From the NCBI GenBank assembly GCA_016931085.1, contig JAFGFO010000123.1, positions 1 to 7,776 of the forward strand: a stretch of DNA of 7,776 nt. The letters run 5' to 3'. The notes beneath the pieces were generated by a model, which did no database searches, was not told the origin of the DNA, and was given only the letters and a program-made list of their open reading frames with translations. Both the position numbers and the translations under genes were made by a program. Of the stretch, positions 1 through 6,260 are shown piece by piece (the first letter of the stretch is position 1; each line of letters starts with the position of its first letter). The stretch comes from Thermoflexales bacterium (GTDB lineage: Bacteria > Chloroflexota > Anaerolineae > Fen-1058).

Positions 1-887
1 GGTTCCCAGCCCAGGCGGCGAATCTTGCTGACATCCAGGCTGTAGCGCCGGTCATGGCCAGGCCGGTCGCTGACGGGCTGGATCAGCGAGCGCGGCTTGC
101 CCAACAAATCACAGATGGCGTTGGCCATGTCGATGTTGTAGCTTTCCGAGCCGGTGCCCAGGTTGTAGACCTCACCCAATTGGCCCTTGTGCAGCACGAT
201 GTCGATGCCCTCGCAGTGGTCCAGCACGTATTGGTAGTCGCGCTGCTGCCGCCCGTCGCCGTAGAGGGGCAGCGGCATGTCGTCGATGGCGTTGGTGATG
301 AACAGCGGCACGACTTTTTCGGGATATTGATAAGGGCCGATGTTGTTGCTGCCACGCGTGATGGTGAGCGGCACGTTGAAGCTGGTGTAGTAGGCCAGGC
401 ACATCAAGTCGCCGCCGGCCTTGGAGGCCGAGTAGGGGCTGCGCGTGTGCAGCGGGTCGCTCTCCTTGGAAGAGCCTTCCAGCACTTGGCCGTATACCTC
501 ATCCGTCGAAATTTGGTGGTAACGCTCCAAGCCCAGGCTCTTGGCCGCCTCGAGCAGGACGTAAGTGCCATACACGTCGGTCATGATGAAGCTGCCTGGC
601 TCCATCAGCGAGCGGTCGACATGGGTGTCGGCCGCAAAGTTGACCACGGTATCGATGTTGTGTTGGCGGCAAGCCGCCTGCACCGTGGCTGCATCCCGGA
701 TGTCGCCCTGCACAAAGGCGTAGCGGCCAGCAAAGCGCCCCGCCACGTCCTTGAGATTGTCCATGTTGCCGGCGTAGGTGAGCTTGTCGTAGACGACGAT
801 GTGATAAGCGGGATAACGTTCCAGCATATAACGCGTAAAGTTGGAGCCGATAAAGCCGGCCCCACCGGTGACGAGTAAACGCTGCAA
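1..887 (-). CDS. rmlB: dTDP-glucose 4,6-dehydratase (RmlB), 3' end cut by window edge
   Basis: Converts dTDP-glucose to dTDP-4-keto-6-deoxyglucose using bound NAD, the second step towards dTDP-L-rhamnose and related deoxysugars; cytoplasmic. About 295 residues are present of a usual 330-360. Seen in order from the TTG start: Rossmann glycine motif TGGAGFIGS (residues 7-15), YDKLTYAGN (33-41), FAADTHVDRS (84-93), the catalytic STDEVYG with Thr128-Asp129-Glu130, the SDR pair in YSASK (Tyr152, Lys156), then RGSNNIGPYQYPEKVVPLFI and YGDGRQQRDY, both typical of RmlB. The Thr-Asp-Glu triad separates it from plain UDP-glucose epimerases. No ATG lies near the N-terminus. TTG at 887-885 puts the glycine motif at the normal distance and follows CGGAGG (900-895) by 7 nt. 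The reading frame is open to base 1 with no frameshift. Partners such as rmlA, rmlC and rmlD would lie left of the window. Function is firmly supported by motifs; the specific end sugar is not known. Confidence -1.
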   Translation of the reverse strand, partial: MQRLLVTGGAGFIGSNFTRYMLERYPAYHIVVYDKLTYAGNMDNLKDVAGRFAGRYAFVQGDIRDAATVQAACRQHNIDTVVNFAADTHVDRSLMEPGSFIMTDVYGTYVLLEAAKSLGLERYHQISTDEVYGQVLEGSSKESDPLHTRSPYSASKAGGDLMCLAYYTSFNVPLTITRGSNNIGPYQYPEKVVPLFITNAIDDMPLPLYGDGRQQRDYQYVLDHCEGIDIVLHKGQLGEVYNLGTGSESYNIDMANAICDLLGKPRSLIQPVSDRPGHDRRYSLDVSKIRRLGWE

Positions 888-900
888 GTCAATACCTCCG
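885..900 (-). promoter_or_regulatory. Ribosome binding site fixing the TTG start of rmlB
   Basis: On the minus strand CGGAGG (900-895) is followed by a 7-nt spacer and TTG (887-885). This decides the start: the only in-frame alternatives nearby are ATT at 893 (too close to the Shine-Dalgarno) and a Met codon inside the first helix, which would remove the NAD-binding glycine motif. Confidence -1.
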
Positions 901-904
901 AGAT

Positions 905-928
905 AAGGTTGAGGCTAAGGTTAAGCCA
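905..928. repeat. Short hexamer repeat AAGGTT/GAGGCT
   Basis: Four hexamers in a row on the plus strand: AAGGTT, GAGGCT, AAGGTT, AAGCCA. TAAGGTT occurs twice exactly, at 904-910 and 916-922. It lies in the predicted rmlB leader, just upstream of the ribosome binding site. It is short and could be chance, but it has the look of the simple-sequence units that recur between genes in this kind of genome. Confidence -1.
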
Positions 929-942
929 GCGGCTGAGATTTT

Positions 943-960
943 CGCTCCTGGCGAGGAGCG
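943..960 (-). other. Hairpin in the rmlB 5' leader
   Basis: A perfect 7-bp stem, CGCTCCT (943-949) pairing with AGGAGCG (954-960), closes a 4-nt loop. Read on the minus strand it is followed by AAAATC rather than a T-run, so it is not a normal rho-independent terminator. It lies between the predicted promoter and the rmlB ribosome binding site and may be an mRNA leader structure. No role can be assigned. Confidence -1.
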
Positions 961-987
961 TGCCTCTTGAGTGTTGCCAATGGACCT

Positions 988-996
988 ATTTTACCA
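988..996 (-). promoter_or_regulatory. Candidate extended -10 promoter of rmlB
   Basis: On the minus strand TGG-TAAAAT (996-988) matches an extended -10 element (TGn then 5 of 6 of TATAAT). The hexamer 17 nt upstream is TTCGTG, a poor -35 match and part of the dispersed repeat. The transcript would start near 981 and have a ~94-nt leader containing the 943-960 hairpin. Prediction only, but rmlB is separated from the protease by 302 nt and probably has its own promoter. Confidence -1.
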
Positions 997-1008
997 CAAC
1001 TCGTTTTT

Positions 1009-1177
1009 ATCACGAATTTCACGAACCGACTCCGAAACGGATGCACGAATTTATCCAGGTAATTCGTAGCACTTGGTTGATCTCGATCCATTTTATGCAA
1101 ACCCGAAGAGCGGCTATTCCGATAGCCCCTTTATCCAAACACATTCGTGAAATTCGTTCATTCGTGTCAGTCGTGAT
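1009..1177. repeat. Fold-back repeat element of CACGAAT/ATTCGTG units
   Basis: The left half carries CACGAAT-type units (1011-1017, 1020-1026, 1044-1050) and the right half their reverse complement ATTCGTG (1143-1149, 1152-1158, 1160-1166), so the 169-bp segment is broadly self-complementary. The best arms are 14 bp and perfect, 1012-1025 with 1144-1157. The ends are also complementary: ATCACGA at 1009-1015 and TCGTGAT at 1171-1177. No clear target-site duplication flanks it and no transposase is present. The right part recurs once in the window, reverse-complemented, at 6167-6192 with 22 of 26 bases identical. It could be a miniature non-autonomous element or a cluster of protein-binding sites. 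Confidence -1.
1112..1127 (-). terminator. Weak hairpin downstream of the protease stop, possible terminator
   Basis: A perfect 6-bp stem GGCTAT/ATAGCC around a 4-nt loop lies 62 nt past the protease stop codon. On the minus strand it is followed by GCTCTTCGGGTTT, which lacks a clean T-run. It is the best local terminator candidate, but the larger fold-back of the surrounding element could serve instead, or termination may be Rho-dependent. Confidence -1.
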
Positions 1178-1189
1178 TTATTTTCGGTG

Positions 1190-4100
1190 TTACGCCTTCT
1201 TGAGCACCAGCGGCAGATACACGTTGACCTGCCATACCTCCATCCACTCCCGCCATTCCCACGCGCCACCGGCCCCGTCCCAGGCCAGCATCTCCACGGG
1301 CAAATCGAAGGGGTTGATCGCAAAAGGCGCGGTGATCTGGTAGCTCAGCGTGGCTGCCTGGCCGGCGGCCAGCTCGCCCTGCCAGCCAGCACCCCCAGGC
1401 CAGGTCCAGGCTGCGCCAGGCCCCTGGACTGTGGCTGAATCCCATACCACCGGCACGTACAGCGGCGCCAGGCTGGTGACGGCGGCCGAGGCCGTGATAG
1501 GACCGCTGTTGGTTATCTGCAGCGTGACCGTGGTAGCTTGCAACGCCCGCGCGCGCGGCGGCTCGATCAGGCTCGTCCGCAAGCTGGGCGCGGCGATGCG
1601 CAAATCCAGCGGCTGGTCAAAATCAAGCCCCAAGACCTGGTCGTGAAAGACGACCGAGCCGCGCACCTGTCCGGTCTGGCTTAGAATGGCCACGAGCTGG
1701 AAGCTGAACGTGATCGCCCTGCCAACGCGCGTTTCGCCGCTCCACGTGAGCGCGTTGAGGAAGGCCTGGTACGTCACGCCGGGCGGCAGCGTGGGCAGCA
1801 CTGGCAGCACGCCAGACGGCAGCGTGGCCGTGAAGGCGGCGGGAGTGTCTGTCAGGTTGTTGGCAAGCACCAGGCTGGCGGTGGCCAATTGGCCGGCCGA
1901 GATCACGGGTGGGTCGACCTGCACCGACGAATCACCCAGCGGTCCCAACCAGCCCAGCGTGCGCTGCAGAGCTTGAGCGCGCGTGCCGTCCGGCAGGGCC
2001 TCGAAAGGGATGCCCCAGAAAACCAGACGATTGCTTGCCCGGCTGCGCGCGATGGCCAACGCACGGTGATGATCGCCGCGCCAGGCGGTCTCGGCCTGGG
2101 CCGACGGCGCCAGCACATAGTCCAGGGTGAACATGCTGGCGCGCGGGAAGGGATCGACTAGCCGAGTCGACTCAAAGCCGGCCCCCAGCGGGTGGCCCGG
2201 CGAGCCATAGGCCAGGGTGGCCGTCACACCATAGATGTAATCCACCACACCCAGTCGCTGGCGTGCAAATGAACTGGACCCGCGCAAGTCTAGATAAAAG
2301 GCTGAAGACAGCATCAGGCGCCCACCGCCGTCCAGGTAAGCTGCCAACTGCATCTCGTCGTAAGCCGTCAGCGGCAGGTACCAATCGTAGCCGGTGAACC
2401 ACACCACGAGCGGATACCAACGCAGCCGCTCGGCCGGCGGGCCGTTCAGCGCCCCCGACTCGCCCGACCACGCCACGCGCCACACGTCGGGCGAGATCCC
2501 CAGGCGATCGAACGCCCCCAGGTAGGCGCCCTCTACGTTGTACCAGCGATCGTCGTCAACGAGCAGGACCGGGCTGGGGGTCTTGGCCACGAGTGTCATC
2601 GTTTGCGCTAGAGCCGGCGAATCGAGCGCTTGGGCGGTCACGGTGAGCGCGTTGCGCGCGTTCAGCCCCAGTCCGGGCGGGATGTTGACCTGGCCCGTCA
2701 CCAGGCTCGACGCACAGGGCGAGAGCGCGAGGTGAGTGGGTGACAGGCTGGCCGTCCAGGCAGCGCTCTGTAAGGCGATGGTGTAACTCATCGGCAGGCC
2801 AGTTTCGCCGGTGTTGCGCAGCCGGACGGTGAACGTGACGCTCGTGGCCGGCAGCCCCACCTGGGTCGTGGCCGAGACGCCCGCCAGGCTCAGCCCCTCA
2901 GCCTGGCGCGGGCCGGTGAAAAATTCGAGCGCCCGCCGCATCAACTCACGCCGGGAAGCCGGATCGCCGATCGCCTCGTAGCCAAAGGGGAGCATCACGG
3001 CCCGATAGGGCAGGCACAGCTCGGCTGTTTGGCCGGCCGAGCCATCGCCGGCGTAGGCCATGATTTGCGTGGCGTGATCGGCGTCCGAGACCGCGATCTC
3101 GTCCGGCCAGGTCTGGTTATCAGCGCCGTCGCCGCCCTCGATGTCGAACGACAGGCCAGCCATCAGTCCCGCCTGCAAGCCAGAAATCGCTCGCACCCCG
3201 CTATCGTCGCGGACGTAGCTCGTCTTGAGATAATCGCGCAGGTATGAGGCATAGACAGCGATTGTCCCTCCGCCGTCCCAATAGGCCACGTCTTGCCCGC
3301 TGAGCACCAGCATGCCGCCGCCGGACAAGAATTCCTCGATAACGTGATCGGCGCCTATGTAGCCTGGTGAATCTTCCGGCGACGACCAGATGACCACGTC
3401 GTATGTGCGCAAGTCGGCGATCGTTGGCACATCGGACGGCAAATGCTTGATGCGCCACTCGTCGTAGGTATACTCGAGCGCGTCGAGCGCCTGGCGGAAA
3501 TAATCTGGATACTCTCGATAGTACCAGGCGCCCGAGTTCACCAGCAAAATGCGCGGCGCTGGGAGGAAGCCTATATCGAGCTGTGTCTCCAGGCCGGCGC
3601 TGATGACGACATTGGCCGTGACGACGCGATAGCCCAGGCTAGAAGCGTGGAGCGTGTATTCGCCGACCGGCAGCTTGAACAGGTATTCTCCGTGCGCCGT
3701 GTGCGAGATGGGCGTGTTCAAGAGTGAAATGCTGGCAGTGACCGGCCGCCCCGTGACGGTATCGGTCAGCACGCCGCTCAACACGCCTGTGGACAGCCGC
3801 ATGGGCAGCAGGTCGTGCTGCGTCGTCTCACCGGCGAGGACGAATACCCGCTCGGCCGTGTCGGGTAGATAACCGAAAGCGTCCGCCGTCACACGATAGG
3901 GGCCGGCGGCCACCCCAAGACGGTAACGGCCTCCAGCACCCGTCTGTGTGCTCGACCTGCGGCCTGAGTCGTGATGGTATAGGCTCACCGTCGCGCCGGC
4001 CAGCGGCAGATGACTGGCCGCGTCCAAGACGGCCCCCTCCAGCGTGCCGGCGTTGGCCACCGCCTGTACCGCCGCGTAGGCGTCTACTAATCCCCAGCCG

Positions 4101-5611
4101 CTGTCGTTGTTGGGCAGCGTGCTGCCGAGTGGGGCGGCGGTGCTGGTCAACACGTACTCGGTTGCTGTGACGCTCAGGCTGGGATCGGCGGCCAACATCA
4201 AAGCCGCCACGCCGGCCACGTGCGGGACCGCCATCGAGGTGCCATCGCCGAGGCCATATATCCCCCCCGGCAGAGACGAGCGCACGTTGACACCGGGCGC
4301 TACAAGCTGCGGCTTGATTTGCTCCCACGCTGAGGGGCCGCGCCCGGAGAATGCGGCGACCTCGTCGTCGCTGTCGGTCGCGCCGACGGCGAGCGCGCCC
4401 GGCAGCGAGGCTGGCGAGCCGACCGAGCCGATGGCGGGTCCCTCGTTGCCGGCACTGAAAACGACCACGATGCCGGCCCGGCGCAGGCGAGCCAAATCGG
4501 CCTGGAAGGTGGTCAACTCCCCGTCAGGATTGCCCCACGAATTGCTCAGCACACCAGGTGCCAGGGCCGGGTCGCCGCCGGGGGCCAGGATCCACTCAAA
4601 GCCGGCGTGAATCCAACTGTCATAACCGTAGCCCCGATGATCCAAAACGCGGACCGCGATCCAGCGTGCGCCGGGCGCAACCCCGATGCCCTCCTGGCCA
4701 ACCAGCGTGCCCAGCGTGTGCGTGCCGTGCCCGTTGCCATCGTAGGGTTGTAAGGTGGCCGCGTCGGTGGCATCGAACCAATTGCCGCTGTGCCTGGGCC
4801 CCAGGTTACGCCCCAAGTAGCCGCGATAATTGGCCTTGAGCGCCGGGTGATCCCAATATACCCCCGTATCCATGTTGGCTACCACCACGCCTGTGCCACT
4901 GATGTTGAAAGCCGACCAGACCTCGGGGGCGCGGATGCGCTGGAGGCCCCACTCGGGACGCTGCGCGGGGAGTAGGGAGTAGGAAGTAGGAAGTAGGAAG
5001 TAGGGAGTAGGAAGTAGGGGCGCTTCGCGTGGAGACCCGACCTGGAAGTTGGAAGCTGGAAGCTGAAACCCATCCGAGACGTATTGCCGGTAGTGATCCA
5101 GCCGCACCAGCTCCACGTCGTCGCGGGCGGCCAAGGCATAGATCGTCTGTGGGGCGGCGCGCAGGGCCAGGCCGTTGAAAATCCAGTATGGGCGGACGGC
5201 CTCGACCCGCCCGGCGACCTGCTCGCCGGCCAGCCAGTCACGCACGTCACGTTGGCTCTGCTCGGCCGTGGCGCGCAGTACCTCAACCAGCATCGCTCGC
5301 CGCGCGGTCTCCGTCAGAGAGCCATCGATTTCTGATATCTGTGTGATGCCTGAGGCCTGCTCACGCATGACGACGATGGCTGGCCAGCGCTCGTCCGCCG
5401 GTCCGGCCATCATTTGCTTGAGCAGAGCCGGCTCGATCCGCGCGCGCCAACCCACGTCGCTTTGAGTGGGAACGAGCGGTGTATGCGCTGCAGGGCGAGC
5501 TGGCGGCGGGGCGGGGAGAGAAGCTGTGACAGGGAGTCTGAACACGAGCGAGATGAGGCCAGCCGTGAGCGCGGTCGCCAGCGCTATCCATCGCTTCCGT
5601 TGCCTCGTCAT
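1190..5611 (-). CDS. Secreted multidomain S8 (subtilisin-type) serine protease, bacillopeptidase-F-like
   Basis: Extracellular endopeptidase precursor of 1473 residues. Seen: basic N-terminus plus hydrophobic signal segment (1-30), Pro/Ala-rich linker, inhibitor-I9-type propeptide (about 56-178), an unusual 34-residue insert made of heptanucleotide repeats (181-214), then the S8 domain (about 220-520). The catalytic triad is intact: Asp248 in NMDTG, His295 in GNGHGTH, Ser459 in GTSMAVPHVAG, with oxyanion Asn389 in SAGNEG. Downstream are two carboxypeptidase-regulatory-like beta domains (523-603, 608-683), a degenerate GATase1/ThuA-like domain (686-900), a beta sandwich (904-1010), a second GATase1-like domain (1014-1222), two further beta domains (about 1230-1460) and the tail YLPLVLKKA. 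The opening WGLQRI-AP-VW and NWFD resemble bacillopeptidase F. Start is ATG with AGGGGA 5 nt upstream. The gene follows the lipoprotein gene after 21 nt, probably in one transcript. Protease activity is secure; substrate and anchoring are unknown. Confidence -1.
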   Translation of the reverse strand: MTRQRKRWIALATALTAGLISLVFRLPVTASLPAPPPARPAAHTPLVPTQSDVGWRARIEPALLKQMMAGPADERWPAIVVMREQASGITQISEIDGSLTETARRAMLVEVLRATAEQSQRDVRDWLAGEQVAGRVEAVRPYWIFNGLALRAAPQTIYALAARDDVELVRLDHYRQYVSDGFQLPASNFQVGSPREAPLLPTPYFLLPTSYSLLPAQRPEWGLQRIRAPEVWSAFNISGTGVVVANMDTGVYWDHPALKANYRGYLGRNLGPRHSGNWFDATDAATLQPYDGNGHGTHTLGTLVGQEGIGVAPGARWIAVRVLDHRGYGYDSWIHAGFEWILAPGGDPALAPGVLSNSWGNPDGELTTFQADLARLRRAGIVVVFSAGNEGPAIGSVGSPASLPGALAVGATDSDDEVAAFSGRGPSAWEQIKPQLVAPGVNVRSSLPGGIYGLGDGTSMAVPHVAGVAALMLAADPSLSVTATEYVLTSTAAPLGSTLPNNDSGWGLVDAYAAVQAVANAGTLEGAVLDAASHLPLAGATVSLYHHDSGRRSSTQTGAGGRYRLGVAAGPYRVTADAFGYLPDTAERVFVLAGETTQHDLLPMRLSTGVLSGVLTDTVTGRPVTASISLLNTPISHTAHGEYLFKLPVGEYTLHASSLGYRVVTANVVISAGLETQLDIGFLPAPRILLVNSGAWYYREYPDYFRQALDALEYTYDEWRIKHLPSDVPTIADLRTYDVVIWSSPEDSPGYIGADHVIEEFLSGGGMLVLSGQDVAYWDGGGTIAVYASYLRDYLKTSYVRDDSGVRAISGLQAGLMAGLSFDIEGGDGADNQTWPDEIAVSDADHATQIMAYAGDGSAGQTAELCLPYRAVMLPFGYEAIGDPASRRELMRRALEFFTGPRQAEGLSLAGVSATTQVGLPATSVTFTVRLRNTGETGLPMSYTIALQSAAWTASLSPTHLALSPCASSLVTGQVNIPPGLGLNARNALTVTAQALDSPALAQTMTLVAKTPSPVLLVDDDRWYNVEGAYLGAFDRLGISPDVWRVAWSGESGALNGPPAERLRWYPLVVWFTGYDWYLPLTAYDEMQLAAYLDGGGRLMLSSAFYLDLRGSSSFARQRLGVVDYIYGVTATLAYGSPGHPLGAGFESTRLVDPFPRASMFTLDYVLAPSAQAETAWRGDHHRALAIARSRASNRLVFWGIPFEALPDGTRAQALQRTLGWLGPLGDSSVQVDPPVISAGQLATASLVLANNLTDTPAAFTATLPSGVLPVLPTLPPGVTYQAFLNALTWSGETRVGRAITFSFQLVAILSQTGQVRGSVVFHDQVLGLDFDQPLDLRIAAPSLRTSLIEPPRARALQATTVTLQITNSGPITASAAVTSLAPLYVPVVWDSATVQGPGAAWTWPGGAGWQGELAAGQAATLSYQITAPFAINPFDLPVEMLAWDGAGGAWEWREWMEVWQVNVYLPLVLKKA
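4971..5019. repeat. Heptanucleotide tandem array, 7 units of AGTAGGR
   Basis: Seven contiguous 7-bp units on the plus strand: AGTAGGG, three variants in the order G, A, A, A, G, A, G at the seventh base, ending at 5019. It lies inside the protease gene and is translated on the minus strand with a 7-residue period (LLPTPYF, LLPTSYS, LLPA, residues 199-216). It separates propeptide from catalytic domain. Seven is not a multiple of three, so unit gain or loss shifts the frame. Confidence -1.
5043..5070. repeat. Second heptanucleotide array, about 4 units of TGGAAGY
   Basis: Units on the plus strand are TGGAAGT, TGGAAGC, TGGAAGC and a degenerate TGAAACC. In the coding direction they read TCCAACT/TCCAGCT when rotated, against TCCTACT for the neighbouring array, so both fit a consensus TCCWRCT and are probably related. 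A 23-bp non-repeated spacer (5020-5042) separates them. Translated as residues 181-189 (GFQLPASNF) of the protease. Confidence -1.
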
Positions 5612-5636
5612 GCCTGTCCCCTAGACATCCATCTAG
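5609..5636 (-). promoter_or_regulatory. Protease ribosome binding site and small palindrome at the gene junction
   Basis: On the minus strand AGGGGA lies 5 nt before the protease ATG (5611-5609), a moderate Shine-Dalgarno. Just upstream, CTAGA (5621-5625) and TCTAG (5632-5636) form a 5-bp inverted repeat that overlaps the lipoprotein stop codon TAG (5635-5633). With only 21 nt between stop and start, translational coupling is plausible; no separate promoter is visible. Confidence -1.
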
Positions 5637-6142
5637 TCAATCCATACCGTGCCCACATCTACACTCTCGTCACCCGTTATCGTCACAAACTGGGTACCAC
5701 CCTTGGGATCATCGACCAAGATATAGTTGCTGAGGGGTATCCACACTTCCAGGGCGTAGCGGCCAGGCGACACATCGTAGAACACGAATTGGCCCGTGTC
5801 TCGATCGATGACGGCCTGGGGGGCTACAGCTTTGTCCAAGCCCACGACGGGCATGCCTGGTTCGGTCGTCTCGATGACCTCGCCCAGGTATATCTCGCCT
5901 AAGAGAATGGTAGCCCGTGTCGTACGCTGGAGAAGGATGCCCGTTATGGTGCCCAGACCAGGCTGGGAGGTGGGAAAAACGGGCGGCGTGGCAGACGCAG
6001 CCGGCGGCGGCGCGGCCGTCGCCAGGGGGGACACGCTGACAGGCGAAACGGTGGAGGTCGGCGAAGGCCCCTTGCAGCCTGCGTTCATCACGGATACACA
6101 GATGACGATAAAGACCATGCTTTTGATCAGCTTGACTCTCAC
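5633..6142 (-). CDS. Putative lipoprotein with carboxypeptidase-regulatory-like (transthyretin-like) domain
   Basis: A 169-residue exported protein of unknown specific role. Seen: short basic N-terminus and hydrophobic segment (about residues 4-19), then VMNAGC with Cys23 as the likely lipidated residue. The -1 Gly and -2 Ala fit a lipobox, but Asn at -3 is atypical. A Pro/Ser/Thr/Ala-rich linker (24-60) would hold the rest off the membrane. The C-terminal part (about 61-169) has DRDTGQFVFYDVSPGRYALEV (about 112-132) split across strands; the F-x-F-x-DV-PG-Y core is typical of carboxypeptidase-regulatory-like beta sandwiches, which also occur twice in the downstream protease. GTG at 6142-6140 follows AGGAG by 6 nt; the next Met (residue 9) would remove the basic n-region. 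It ends 21 nt before the protease gene, suggesting joint expression. Whether it anchors or assists the protease is inference. Confidence -1.
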   Translation of the reverse strand: MRVKLIKSMVFIVICVSVMNAGCKGPSPTSTVSPVSVSPLATAAPPPAASATPPVFPTSQPGLGTITGILLQRTTRATILLGEIYLGEVIETTEPGMPVVGLDKAVAPQAVIDRDTGQFVFYDVSPGRYALEVWIPLSNYILVDDPKGGTQFVTITGDESVDVGTVWID

Positions 6143-6153
6143 GTGTGACTCCT
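6140..6153 (-). promoter_or_regulatory. Ribosome binding site fixing the GTG start of the lipoprotein
   Basis: AGGAG (6153-6149 on the minus strand) is 6 nt from GTG (6142-6140). This start gives MRVKLIK ahead of the hydrophobic segment, a normal signal-peptide n-region. No ATG occurs upstream in frame before the predicted promoter. Confidence -1.
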
Positions 6154-6166
6154 ATTCCGAAAATAG

Positions 6167-6192
6167 ATCACGAATGACACGATTATACGAAT
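6167..6192. repeat. Second copy of the dispersed CACGAAT/ATTCGTG repeat
   Basis: ATCACGAATGACACGA (6167-6182) differs at one base from the reverse complement of 1162-1177; over 26 bases the match is 22. It sits in the lipoprotein promoter region and includes the TATAAT box. No other copies were noticed in the window, and none lie within coding sequence. Confidence -1.
6182..6187 (-). promoter_or_regulatory. -10 box of the lipoprotein-protease operon
   Basis: A perfect TATAAT on the minus strand, 40 nt upstream of the GTG start, giving a leader of roughly 30 nt. The hexamer 17 nt upstream is TTTTTT, the T-run of the preceding terminator, so the -35 match is poor; an activator or an alternative sigma factor could compensate. 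The box lies inside the dispersed repeat copy. Confidence -1.
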
Positions 6193-6204
6193 GCGTTCTG
6201 ACCG

Positions 6205-6240
6205 AAAAAAGAGGTCACCACACATGTGGTGACCTCTTTT
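6205..6240 (-). terminator. Rho-independent terminator of the 436-residue protein gene
   Basis: A perfect 15-bp stem, AAAAGAGGTCACCAC (6207-6221) with its complement at 6226-6240, closes the loop ACAT. In the minus-strand direction it starts 20 nt after the stop codon and ends in six Ts (6210-6205). It cleanly separates the upstream gene from the lipoprotein-protease unit. The plus strand also ends in TTTT, but no plus-strand gene needs it. Confidence -1.
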
Positions 6241-6260
6241 AGTTACAGTTTGCCAGAGAC

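Larger units (their letters stand above)
888..1189. other. Intergenic region between protease and rmlB
   Basis: This 302-bp gap is visibly more AT-rich than the flanking genes. It holds, from right to left, a fold-back repeat element (1009-1177) enclosing a small hairpin, a candidate rmlB promoter, a leader hairpin and a hexamer repeat. Open frames that cross it run into the antisense of the protease gene and translate the repeat into strings such as HEFHE and IREIR, so I regard it as non-coding. Confidence -1.

Noticed and set aside
54..878. Plus-strand open frame of 274 residues
   Set aside because: Antisense shadow of rmlB, whose catalytic motifs are all present on the minus strand.
943..960. 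Terminator for the protease transcript
   Set aside because: Followed by AAAATC on the minus strand rather than Ts, and it lies downstream of the predicted rmlB promoter.
1009..1177. Insertion sequence remnant
   Set aside because: No transposase coding sequence or clear target-site duplication; kept only as a repeat element.
909..1343. Plus-strand open frame of 144 residues across the intergenic region
   Set aside because: Its first half translates the CACGAAT repeats and its second half is antisense to the protease C-terminus; no ribosome binding site or recognisable domain.
4971..5070. Possible CRISPR array
   Set aside because: Units are 7 bp and contiguous with no unique spacers; this is a tandem microsatellite-like repeat.
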